Counted from the first letter of the stretch, positions 1 to 6,185 are shown. The stretch: 13,545 nucleotides of DNA from an uncultured Selenomonas sp. (GCA_947097535.1 CAMURM010000012.1:1-13545); one strand, 5' to 3'. Made by a program: numbers and translations. The notes: a model not told the origin generated them from the letters alone.

Positions 1-1055
1 CGCCCGATTTTCGCCTGCATGCGGCGGCGTACTTCTTCATGCCGCTCGTGCGCGATTTTGACCATGCGGCTTTTGAAGTCACCTGCTATGCGACGGGCAA
101 GCGCGACCGTGTGACGGCGCTCTTTCGCCGCAAGAACGTGCACTGGCAGGACGTCTCGCGCCTCTCGGCGAAGGAGACGGCGCAGCGCATCGCCAAAGAC
201 GGCATCGACATCCTCGTCGATCTCGCCGGCCATACGCAGACGAGCGGTCTGCCCGTGCTTGCGCAGCGCCCCGCGCCCGTGCAGATGACGGCGATCGGCT
301 ACATGGCGACGACGGGGCTGCGCGCCGTCGACTACTTCCTGTCGGACATCTACTGCTCGCCGTGGGATATGGGCGCGCGCGGCTTCACGGAGCAGGTGCT
401 GCGCATGCCGCACAGCCACCTCTGCTACGCGCCCGTGCTGCGCGCCATGCCGAAGCCCGCGGCAGAGGCGCCCTTCGTGAAGAACGGCTACGTCACGTTC
501 GGCAGCTTCAACAATTTCGCCAAGGTCTCGGATGATATGCTCGCGCTCTGGCGCGGCGTGCTTGAGCGCATGAAGAAGGCGCGCCTCGTCATCAAGAGCA
601 AGATCTGCAGCATACCGGCGGGGCAGAAGATCGTGCGCGAGCGCCTGCAGCGCTTCGGCATACCGGAGGCGCAGGTCGAGCTTCGCCCCTACAGCCCCGA
701 CTACCTTGAGCAGTACAGGGACATCGACATCGCGCTCGACACCGCGCCTTATACGGGCGGCGTCACGACGTGCGAGGCGCTCTACATGGGCGTGCCCGTC
801 ATCACGAAGGCGGGCGGCACGCATGGCTCGCGCTTTTCCACGAGCATCCTGGAAAATGCGGGACTTTCGCAGCTCGTGGCGCGCGGTGAGATGGAATATG
901 TGCGAAAGGCGGTCGAACTGGCGAACTCGCCCGACATCCTGCGCCGCCTGCACCGCGATCTGCGCGCGCGCATGGAGGCGGCGCCGCTGATGGATGCGAA
1001 GGGTTACATGAGGGATTTGGAGAATATCTACCGCGAGATCGCTGAGGATGTCTGA
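1..1055 (+). CDS. GT41 (OGT/SPINDLY-type) glycosyltransferase, C-terminal part, 5' end outside window
   Basis: The reading frame is open from the first complete codon at position 3, so the true start lies upstream; the ATG at 39 is internal. About 350 residues are visible and all belong to the catalytic region. The first residues read PDFRLHAAAYFFMP, the conserved DFRxH...YF block that opens the GT41 catalytic domain. Next come DILVDLAGHTQTSGL with an adjoining RPAPVQMTAIGYMATTG block, FGSFNNFAKVSDDML with the family's N-F-x-K lysine, and DTAPYTGGVTTCEALYMGVP, the nucleotide-sugar binding segment. The tail MEAAPLMD...YMRDLENIYREI is typical of the family C-terminus. Family enzymes transfer GlcNAc or a related sugar from a UDP donor to Ser/Thr of proteins, usually after N-terminal TPR repeats, which would lie outside the window. 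A role in flagellin or other surface-protein glycosylation is inference from its position near flagellar genes. The domain call is firm; the substrate is unknown. Confidence 0.9.
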   Translation, partial: PDFRLHAAAYFFMPLVRDFDHAAFEVTCYATGKRDRVTALFRRKNVHWQDVSRLSAKETAQRIAKDGIDILVDLAGHTQTSGLPVLAQRPAPVQMTAIGYMATTGLRAVDYFLSDIYCSPWDMGARGFTEQVLRMPHSHLCYAPVLRAMPKPAAEAPFVKNGYVTFGSFNNFAKVSDDMLALWRGVLERMKKARLVIKSKICSIPAGQKIVRERLQRFGIPEAQVELRPYSPDYLEQYRDIDIALDTAPYTGGVTTCEALYMGVPVITKAGGTHGSRFSTSILENAGLSQLVARGEMEYVRKAVELANSPDILRRLHRDLRARMEAAPLMDAKGYMRDLENIYREIAEDV

Positions 1056-1086
1056 CGAAACGGACGATCTTGCGGACGGAAGACGG

Positions 1087-1111
1087 CGGCGGAGCACGGC
1101 TCCGCCGTTTT
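1087..1111 (+). terminator. Short GC hairpin plus T-run, probable (weak) intrinsic terminator
   Basis: A perfect 9-bp stem CGGCGGAGC / GCTCCGCCG with loop ACG (1096-1098) is followed by TTTT (1108-1111). It begins 31 bases after the glycosyltransferase stop. The T-run is short, and the Shine-Dalgarno of the sirtuin gene begins only about nine bases later. It may therefore be a partial terminator or attenuator rather than a complete stop. Confidence 0.65.
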
Positions 1112-1130
1112 GCAGAAGAGGGGGAGGAAA

Positions 1131-1874
1131 ATGGCAAACGAAAAGATCAAAGCGCTGAGCAATTTATTGAAGGAAAGCGAGCGCATCGTCTTCTTCGGCG
1201 GCGCCGGCGTCTCGACGGAGTCCGGCATTCCCGATTTTCGAAGCGCCACAGGGATTTACAGCGAGATGCTCGCACAGCATGTCTCTCCCGAGCAGCTTGT
1301 CTCGCACTCGTTCTTCGTGCGCTGCCCCGAGGAGTTCTTCGACTTTTACCGCAAGCGGCTCGTCTATATGGAGGCAAAGCCCAACGACTGCCACAAGGCG
1401 CTCGTCACGCTTGAGCGCATGGGCAAGCTCAAGGCGGTCATCACGCAGAACATCGACGGCCTGCACCAGCTGGCGGGCTCGTCGCGCGTCCTGGAACTGC
1501 ACGGCTCGATTCGGCGCAGCTACTGCATGGACTGCCATGCGCTTTACGACGAAAACTTCCTGATGGCGAGCGAGGGCGTGCCGCACTGCACGCGCTGCGG
1601 CGGCACGGTCAAGCCCGACGTCGTGCTCTACGAGGAGAGCCTCGATGAAGCCGTGCTCGATGCCGCCGTGCGGGAGATCGCCGCGGCGGACATGCTGATC
1701 GTCGGCGGCACCTCACTCGTCGTCTATCCGGCGGCGGGGCTGCTGCGCTATTTCGGCGGCAGGCATCTCGTCCTCATCAACAAGACGGCGACGCAGGCGG
1801 ACGCTGAGGCGGAGCTTGTGATTCATGATTCTTTAGGTGAGGTGATGCGCGAGGCGGTCGCCGCTTTGGGATGA
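1131..1874 (+). CDS. Sirtuin, NAD-dependent protein deacylase
   Basis: A 247-residue Sir2-family protein that removes acyl groups from lysine using NAD+, giving nicotinamide and O-acyl-ADP-ribose; it is expected in the cytoplasm. Visible motifs in order are GGAGVSTESGIPDFRS (23-38, NAD-binding loop), TQNIDGLHQLAG (105-116), the catalytic His in LELHGS (H124), a zinc knuckle of Cys132/Cys135 and Cys153/Cys156, and GGTSLVVYPAAGL near the C-terminus. The NAD loop reads PDFRS and I see no Tyr/Arg pair of the CobB/SIRT5 desuccinylase class, so deacetylase activity is the better guess. The start is ATG 1131, with GGGGGAGG just upstream. An in-frame TTG at 1110 overlaps the terminator T-run and has no suitable ribosome site. 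With only 75 bases between stop and start, and a hairpin in the gap, expression may depend on read-through or on a promoter inside the preceding gene. Usual symbols are cobB or srtN; no specific orthology is claimed. Confidence 0.95.
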   Translation: MANEKIKALSNLLKESERIVFFGGAGVSTESGIPDFRSATGIYSEMLAQHVSPEQLVSHSFFVRCPEEFFDFYRKRLVYMEAKPNDCHKALVTLERMGKLKAVITQNIDGLHQLAGSSRVLELHGSIRRSYCMDCHALYDENFLMASEGVPHCTRCGGTVKPDVVLYEESLDEAVLDAAVREIAAADMLIVGGTSLVVYPAAGLLRYFGGRHLVLINKTATQADAEAELVIHDSLGEVMREAVAALG

Positions 1875-1892
1875 GAGAGATCTTTTCTGCGA

Positions 1893-1907
1893 ATTTTCCA
1901 GAAAACT
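1893..1907. promoter_or_regulatory. CodY-box-like palindrome upstream of codY
   Basis: ATTTTCCAGAAAACT matches the published CodY box AATTTTCWGAAAATT at 12 of 15 positions. It lies about 33 bases upstream of the -35 element and 125 bases before the codY start. Two weaker matches (about 4 mismatches each) occur at 1904-1918 and 1943-1957; the latter overlaps the core promoter. Negative autoregulation of codY is known in some Firmicutes, so this is plausible. The stretch is AT-rich, so chance matches are possible. Confidence 0.45.
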
Positions 1908-1939
1908 TCTAAAAAATTCATCATTTCTTTCCCTCATCT

Positions 1940-1967
1940 TTGATTATTTAGAAAAATGTGTTAAAAT
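1940..1967 (+). promoter_or_regulatory. Putative sigma-A promoter of codY
   Basis: -35 TTGATT (1940-1945, 4/6 of consensus), a 16-base spacer, and -10 TAAAAT (1962-1967, 5/6). Transcription would begin near 1974, leaving a leader of roughly 58 bases before the codY ATG. The region is clearly AT-rich against GC-rich coding sequence. Only one convincing promoter is visible in the 157-base gap between the sirtuin gene and codY. Confidence 0.6.
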
Positions 1968-2031
1968 GTAGGTGCGGGTGAAAGCCTGAATTTGGAAGTC
2001 GTATTGCCGTGGGGAAAGGAATGGAATTTGC

Positions 2032-2808
2032 ATGGCGACATTATTGGAAAAAACGAGGAAGATCAATCGTCTGCTGCAGCGCGCGGAAAACGTCGAGTAC
2101 GACAGCATATCGCGCGTTCTGAGCGTGGTGATTGATGCGAATGTCTATATTGTGAACAAGGCGGGGAAGATCTTCGGTCATGCCTTCATCGATGACTTCG
2201 AGTGCGACTTGATGCTTGCGAACGTCGTGCAGCAGGGGAACTTCCCCAAGCGATATGTGAGCTGGCTCTTGAAGATGGACGAAACATCGCCGAACTTGAA
2301 GTCAAAGACGGGAATCTGCGCCTTCACGGAGGATACGGACTGTCGATTTGAGGGAAAGAACACGACGATCGTGCCCATCTACGGCGTGGGCGACCGCATC
2401 GGCACATTGATCATCGCCAAATATGACAAGGATTTCACGGAGGCTGATCTGATCCTCGCCGAGTACGGCGCGACGGTCGTCGGCATGGAAATGCTGCGCG
2501 ACCGCACGCAGCAGATCGAGATCGAAGCGCGCAAGAAGGCGACGGTGCAGATCGCTCTGGCGACGCTCTCCTTCTCGGAGGTCAAGGCGGCGAAGAGCAT
2601 CTTCAACGAGCTCGAAGGCTCGGAAGGGCTCCTCGTCGCCTCGAAGATCGCCGACCGCGCGAAGATCACGCGCTCCGTCATCGTCAATGCGCTGCGCAAG
2701 TTCGAGTCGGCGGGCTTGATCCAGTCGAAGTCCCTCGGCATGAAGGGGACGCACATCAAGGTGCTCAATCCCTACTTGCTCGAAGAGCTTCAGCGGGTGG
2801 AAAACTGA
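2032..2808 (+). CDS. codY: GTP- and branched-chain-amino-acid-sensing global repressor CodY
   Basis: The product is 258 residues, the normal length for CodY (B. subtilis 259). The N-terminal GAF-type effector domain spans about 1-150 and includes TTIVPIYGVGDRIGTLIIAK (111-130) followed by DLILAEYGATVVGMEMLR. A long helical linker (RTQQIEIEARKKATVQIALATLSFSE) joins it to the C-terminal winged helix. The helix-turn-helix ASKIADRAKITRSVIVNALR (203-222) and ESAGLIQSKSLGMKGTHIKVLN are nearly identical to other CodY proteins. CodY represses nutrient-scavenging genes, and in B. subtilis also motility genes, when branched-chain amino acids and GTP are plentiful. The start is ATG 2032, preceded by GGGGAAAGGA at 2011-2020. 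By eye, the segment around residue 60 lacks an obvious equivalent of B. subtilis Arg61, a ligand contact. The gene has its own promoter and terminator, so it is probably monocistronic, and it lies directly upstream of the flagellar operon as in Bacillus. Confidence 0.97.
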   Translation: MATLLEKTRKINRLLQRAENVEYDSISRVLSVVIDANVYIVNKAGKIFGHAFIDDFECDLMLANVVQQGNFPKRYVSWLLKMDETSPNLKSKTGICAFTEDTDCRFEGKNTTIVPIYGVGDRIGTLIIAKYDKDFTEADLILAEYGATVVGMEMLRDRTQQIEIEARKKATVQIALATLSFSEVKAAKSIFNELEGSEGLLVASKIADRAKITRSVIVNALRKFESAGLIQSKSLGMKGTHIKVLNPYLLEELQRVEN

Positions 2809-2817
2809 ATGAGACGG

Positions 2818-2858
2818 AAGGAGCAGGGGTGTGCTGCGGGCATATCCCTGCTCCTTTT
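2818..2858 (+). terminator. Intrinsic terminator of codY
   Basis: The stem AAGGAGCAGGG (2818-2828) pairs perfectly with CCCTGCTCCTT (2846-2856) across a 17-base loop. The descending arm runs into TTTT (2855-2858). It begins 10 bases after the codY stop codon and separates codY from the flagellar operon. Confidence 0.9.
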
Positions 2859-2892
2859 CTCATGGATCTTATAGGACTATCTTACGGTCGTT

Positions 2893-2941
2893 AAAAAAAC
2901 GTGAGAAATGGAGTGAATCCTTTTCTGTTTTATGGTAGAAT
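2893..2941 (+). promoter_or_regulatory. Putative flagellar operon promoter (A-tract plus extended -10)
   Basis: The extended -10 element TGGTAGAAT (2933-2941) has TG one base before TAGAAT, a 5/6 match to TATAAT. The -35 region is poor (GTGAAT at 2913-2918, 17-base spacer), as is common with extended -10 promoters. A seven-A tract at 2893-2899 would lie near -50 and could serve as an UP element. Transcription would begin near 2948, about 280 bases upstream of flgB. No experimental support. Confidence 0.45.
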
Positions 2942-2962
2942 AGAAAGTGCAAAATTATGTTG

Positions 2963-2994
2963 GATAAATTTGTTAGTGACTGCAGATAAATTTG
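2963..2994 (+). promoter_or_regulatory. GATAAATTTG direct repeat with sigma-28-like match
   Basis: The 10-mer GATAAATTTG occurs at 2963-2972 and again at 2985-2994, spaced exactly 22 bases apart (about two helical turns). The pair also contains TAAA (2965-2968) and GCAGATAA (2982-2989), which match the sigma-28/sigma-D elements TAAA and GCCGATAA at 4/4 and 7/8. The spacer is 13 bases, shorter than the usual 14-16. It could be a second, flagellar-sigma promoter, a protein-binding repeat, or chance. Confidence 0.25.
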
Positions 2995-3013
2995 AGCAAT
3001 GGTTCTGTGTGCC

Positions 3014-3119
3014 TTCCTGTGGAATCCCGACTGCTCGGGTGATGGTACAGACCGTCCGCCTGCCTTCGGTGAGGTGCTCTCGATGTCTGCAAAGCAGCTG
3101 TCCGGGTAAGCGGCAGGAC
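3014..3119 (+). promoter_or_regulatory. Structured 5' leader of flgB, unassigned (riboswitch or other cis-RNA candidate)
   Basis: The 370 bases between the codY terminator and flgB hold no believable gene. Their middle part is GC-richer than its flanks and folds by eye into consecutive small hairpins: TTCC/GGAA (3014-3024), CCCGA/TCGGG (3026-3039), GATGGT/ACCGTC with loop ACAG (3041-3056), CGCCTGCC/GGTGAGGTG with loop TTC (3057-3076), CTGC/GCAG with loop AAA (3087-3097), and GTCC/GGAC (3100-3119). It would lie inside the leader transcribed from the putative promoter near 2936. A c-di-GMP (GEMM-I) riboswitch was considered because one precedes the C. difficile flgB operon. A GCAAAGC stretch is present (3089-3095), but the expected GCAAACC and GNRA hairpin are not. 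Downstream (3141-3228) is A-rich, ending in the flgB ribosome site. No family is assigned. Confidence 0.4.
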
Positions 3120-3228
3120 GCGTGCATGGGTGGCGGGTTTCATGTTTTAGAAAAAGATTGAAAAAGAAGATCAGAGGGAGAGGATTTTTCCTATTTCTGT
3201 CGAAATTTAGAAAAGTTGAGGAGAAAGG

Positions 3229-3657
3229 ATGTGGAAAACCGCAATGCTGGAACAGATTGTAGGCAACCGGGCGCTTGACGTCATGCAGCGCGGTATGGGG
3301 GCGGCGAACCTTCGTCAGGAGGTCATCAGCCACAACATCGCCAATGTCAACACGCCGAATTTCAAGAAGAGCAATGTCATCTTTGAGGATCTTCTCGCGA
3401 AGGAACTTGATCTTGATGCTACGGGGCGACTGAAGATCGTTCGCACGAATGACCGCCACATGTCTGTTGGCCTTCGGGGCAGGGCGATGGCAAAAATCGA
3501 ACTTGATCAGTCCTCATCCATGCGCTATGACAACAACAATGTGGATATTGATGTTGAAATGGCATCGCTGGCAAAGAACAGTCTTTACTTCAATGCCCTG
3601 GCAAGGCAGGTCGGAGGACAGTTCTCGCAGATGCGCAGTGTCATCAACGGACAGTGA
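3229..3657 (+). CDS. flgB: Flagellar proximal rod protein FlgB
   Basis: The product is 142 residues, a normal FlgB length. The N-terminal rod/hook motif reads SHNIANVNTPNFKK (34-47), and the C-terminal part includes NNNVDIDVEMASLAKNSLYFNALARQ, typical of FlgB. FlgB is exported by the flagellar type III apparatus without a cleaved signal peptide, and forms the proximal rod with FlgC on the MS ring/FliE. ATG 3229 is chosen over the in-frame ATG at 3244 because GAGGAG (3218-3223) sits five bases upstream. It is the first gene of the operon, and its expression would be set by the promoter and structured leader upstream. A 61-base gap separates it from flgC. Confidence 0.96.
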   Translation: MWKTAMLEQIVGNRALDVMQRGMGAANLRQEVISHNIANVNTPNFKKSNVIFEDLLAKELDLDATGRLKIVRTNDRHMSVGLRGRAMAKIELDQSSSMRYDNNNVDIDVEMASLAKNSLYFNALARQVGGQFSQMRSVINGQ

Positions 3658-3718
3658 GCCGGCTTGCGCATGAGCTTGAAGGAAATCGGATGATGCAAGG
3701 AATAAGGAGAGCAGAAAG

Positions 3719-4162
3719 ATGAGCATGTTTGGAGGAATCGACGCGTCCGCTTCCGGCCTTACGGCGGAGCGCCTGCGCATGGATGTGATCTCGAACAATA
3801 TCGCGAACGCGAATACGACGCGCTCGGTCGAGGGCGGGCCGTATCACAGGCGCTACGTTGTTTTCCAGCCGCGCGAGAGGGGCAAGGAAGACTTTGCCTC
3901 GACCTTGCGTCAGAAACTCGATCATCAGGCGGGTAACGGTGTGCGCGCCATGAAGATCGAAGAGGATCGCTCGCAGGGCCCCCTGGTTTACGACCCCGGT
4001 CATCCCGATGCGAATGCGGATGGCTACGTCGAGCGTCCGAACGTCAACATCGTACAGGAAATGGTGGATATGATCACGGCGTCGCGCGCCTACGAGGCGA
4101 ATGCGACCGCCATCAACGCCGCGAAGGGCATGGCGCAAAGCGCTTTGAACATCGGCAAGTAA
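3719..4162 (+). CDS. flgC: Flagellar proximal rod protein FlgC
   Basis: The product is 147 residues. The N-terminal rod motif ISNNIANANTTRS (24-36) and the C-terminal heptad-rich helix NVNIVQEMVDMITASRAYEANATAINAAKGM are characteristic of FlgC. With FlgB it builds the proximal rod between the MS ring and the distal rod, exported by the flagellar secretion system. The start ATG 3719 has AAGGAGA (3704-3710) with an eight-base spacer. The gene follows flgB in the same orientation, as in most Firmicutes. Confidence 0.96.
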   Translation: MSMFGGIDASASGLTAERLRMDVISNNIANANTTRSVEGGPYHRRYVVFQPRERGKEDFASTLRQKLDHQAGNGVRAMKIEEDRSQGPLVYDPGHPDANADGYVERPNVNIVQEMVDMITASRAYEANATAINAAKGMAQSALNIGK

Positions 4163-4222
4163 AGGGCGCATGACGAGGCGCCGGGAATGTAGTCAGCGGT
4201 TATGGATCGAGGTGGGAAGAAC

Positions 4223-4522
4223 ATGCAGGTGGAAGCGCTACAAATGACGCCGGTGCAAATGACCGGCACGAGCCATCTGGGAGAGACCGAACAGCGCGAG
4301 GAAAAGCCCTTCAGTGAGTTTCTGAAGGATTCCCTCGGCGAAGTGAACGGCTTGATCAAGAATTCTGAGCGACTCAATATGGAACTTGCAGCGGGGCGCA
4401 TTACCGATGTGTCCGAGGTCGTCATCGCGAGCGAGAAGGCGGGAATAGCCACGCAGCTCACGATGCAGGTGCGCAATCGTGCCGTCGAGGCCTATCAGGA
4501 GATCATGCGCATGCAGGTCTGA
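4223..4522 (+). CDS. fliE: Flagellar hook-basal body junction protein FliE
   Basis: The product is 99 residues and small as expected for FliE, which joins the rod to the MS ring and is needed early for rod export. The conserved C-terminal block is SEKAGIATQLTMQVRNRAVE followed by AYQEIMRMQV, and KPFSEFLKDSLGEVN lies upstream. I prefer ATG 4223, giving MQVEALQM..., because GAGGTGG (4209-4215) lies seven bases before it. An in-frame ATG at 4202 would add MDRGGKN but has no ribosome site. A small GGCGC/GCGCC hairpin (4165-4182) lies in the gap after flgC, and a stronger hairpin follows the stop codon. Confidence 0.94.
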   Translation: MQVEALQMTPVQMTGTSHLGETEQREEKPFSEFLKDSLGEVNGLIKNSERLNMELAAGRITDVSEVVIASEKAGIATQLTMQVRNRAVEAYQEIMRMQV

Positions 4523-4543
4523 GCCTTGAAGGGGAACGACCGA

Positions 4544-4565
4544 CCGAGTCTCGCGAGAGACTCGG
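4544..4565 (+). other. GNRA-capped hairpin between fliE and fliF
   Basis: CCGAGTCTC (4544-4552) pairs perfectly with GAGACTCGG (4557-4565), closed by the tetraloop GCGA, a stable GNRA loop. No T-run follows, so it is unlikely to terminate transcription. It lies 21 bases after the fliE stop and 30 bases before the fliF start. An RNA-processing, mRNA-stability or expression-tuning role within the operon is inference. Confidence 0.6.
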
Positions 4566-4595
4566 CAAGCACATTGAGGCGAAGGGATTGAGAAA

Positions 4596-6185
4596 ATGGC
4601 AGAGTGGAAAGAGCGCTACCTGGAGCTCTGGAATAATTACAGCAAGCGGCAGCGATACATGATCATCGGTGCGGCGGCTCTCGTATTCATCGCCATTGTT
4701 GCCGGCAGCATCATCTATGGCGGTAAGCCGGATATGGTGCCCTTGTTCACGAATATGGAAGCGAAGGACGCCGGCGAAGTCGCGGCGAAGCTCAAGGAGA
4801 ACAAGGTCGATTACGAGATACAGGAAGGCGGTCAGGGGACGACGATCCTCGTCCCGGCAAAGAGCGTCGACAGCACGCGCCTGGACCTGGCCGCCGAGGG
4901 GCTGCCGAGGGGCAACAAGGGCTTCGAACTTTTTGACGACAGCAAGCTCGGCGTGACGGAGTTCCAGAACAAGGTCAACTACCTGCAGGCACTGCAGGGA
5001 GAGCTCACGCGCACGATCGAACAGATCGATTCGGTCGAGAAGGCACGCGTGCATATCGTCCTGCCGGAGGACAGCCTTTACAAGAAGAACGAAAAGCCGG
5101 CGACAGCTTCCATCATGCTGAAGCTCAAGGCGAACGCACAGTTGTCCAAGAAGGAAATCAAGGGCATCGTGAACCTCGTCGCGCACAGCGTGCAGTCATT
5201 GACGCCCGAGAACATCACGATCGTCGATGAGTCGGGCAAGATCTTGAACGATCCCGATGAGAACAACGACGACGGTGTCGGGCAGAAGACGCTGACGCAG
5301 ATGGAGATGACGAAGAAGGTTCAGGACAATCTGCAGAAGAATGTCCAGAGCCTGCTCGACGCATCGCTTGGCGAAGGAAAGTCGTTCGTGCGCATCAGCG
5401 TCGAGCTCGACTTCGATCAAAAGACGACGGATTCGCAGGTCTACACGCCGGTCGTCGACGAGTCGGGCATCGTGCGCAGTCAGCAGACGACGAGCGAGAG
5501 CTATGCGGGCACCTCGACGCAGCCGGGCGGTCCGGCGGGCACGCAGTCCAATGTGCCGGGCTATGCCGAGCAGAACAACAACTCGCAGGCGCAGTATGAG
5601 CGCAAGGAGAATACGACGAATTACGAGGTCAACGAGGAGAAGCGCAAGGTCATCGCCTCGCCCGGCTCGATTCGCCGCCTGACGGTCGCCGTCCTCGTCA
5701 ACGACGATGTGACGCAGGCGCAGCAGGAGAGCATCCTGCGCTCCGTGCGCTCGGCTGCCGGCATCAACCCGGATCGCGGCGACACGGTCTCCGTCGAGCC
5801 TTTGCCGTTCAGCACGGAAGCGCGCGACAAGAAGCTCGCCGACGAGCAGGCGGAGCGCGATCGACTCGACCGTGAATTCTACCTGCAGCTCGCAGCCTTC
5901 CTGCTCGTTCTCGCTCTGATCGTCGGCAGCATCCTCATGTACCGCCGCAAGAAGCGCCTCGAACAGGAGGCCATCGAAGAGCAGCGCCGTCAGGAAGAGC
6001 TCGAGAGACAGCGCCTCGCCGAAGAGCGCGCCGCGCAGATCGAAGCGGGCGAAGTCACGCAGGAAGAGCTTACGGAAGAAGAGCAGCGTCAGCTCAGCGA
6101 GATGCAGGCGATCGAAGAGATGATCATGCACACGCCGGAAGATGCCGCTATGCTTGTCAAGCAGTGGCTTGCGGGGGATGATTGA
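4596..6185 (+). CDS. fliF: Flagellar MS-ring protein FliF
   Basis: The product is 529 residues, a normal FliF length. It has two membrane segments, at about 21-41 (YMIIGAAALVFIAIVAGSII) and 428-449 (FYLQLAAFLLVLALIVGSIL), enclosing a large extracytoplasmic region. This holds the PLFTNMEAKDAGEVAAKLKE ring-building motif, a KARVHIVLPEDSLY block, and the low-complexity Ser/Gly/Gln/Asn-rich linker (about 290-340) typical of the family. After the second membrane segment comes a strongly charged coiled-coil-like stretch. The C-terminal tail MIMHTPEDAAMLVKQWLAGD is the FliG-binding site. FliF forms the MS ring in the inner membrane, which houses the export gate and anchors the C-ring. The start ATG 4596 has GAAGGGA upstream (4581-4587). 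The fliG start codon begins one base after the fliF stop codon, suggesting translational coupling. Confidence 0.97.
   Translation: MAEWKERYLELWNNYSKRQRYMIIGAAALVFIAIVAGSIIYGGKPDMVPLFTNMEAKDAGEVAAKLKENKVDYEIQEGGQGTTILVPAKSVDSTRLDLAAEGLPRGNKGFELFDDSKLGVTEFQNKVNYLQALQGELTRTIEQIDSVEKARVHIVLPEDSLYKKNEKPATASIMLKLKANAQLSKKEIKGIVNLVAHSVQSLTPENITIVDESGKILNDPDENNDDGVGQKTLTQMEMTKKVQDNLQKNVQSLLDASLGEGKSFVRISVELDFDQKTTDSQVYTPVVDESGIVRSQQTTSESYAGTSTQPGGPAGTQSNVPGYAEQNNNSQAQYERKENTTNYEVNEEKRKVIASPGSIRRLTVAVLVNDDVTQAQQESILRSVRSAAGINPDRGDTVSVEPLPFSTEARDKKLADEQAERDRLDREFYLQLAAFLLVLALIVGSILMYRRKKRLEQEAIEEQRRQEELERQRLAEERAAQIEAGEVTQEELTEEEQRQLSEMQAIEEMIMHTPEDAAMLVKQWLAGDD

Noticed and set aside
3014..3119. Assignment of the flgB leader to a c-di-GMP (GEMM-I) riboswitch, SRP RNA or cobalamin riboswitch
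   Set aside because: Only isolated short matches exist (GCAAAGC at 3089-3095; a stretch near 3100 loosely like SRP RNA; GGAATCCC near 3021). The required surrounding conserved elements are missing.
2901..3161. 86-residue plus-strand open frame in the codY-flgB gap
   Set aside because: It begins at GTG with no Shine-Dalgarno, runs across the promoter-like and hairpin elements, and has no recognisable protein pattern.
2869..3459. 196-residue minus-strand open frame starting within flgB
   Set aside because: It begins antisense to flgB and crosses the leader, with atypical composition and no ribosome site.
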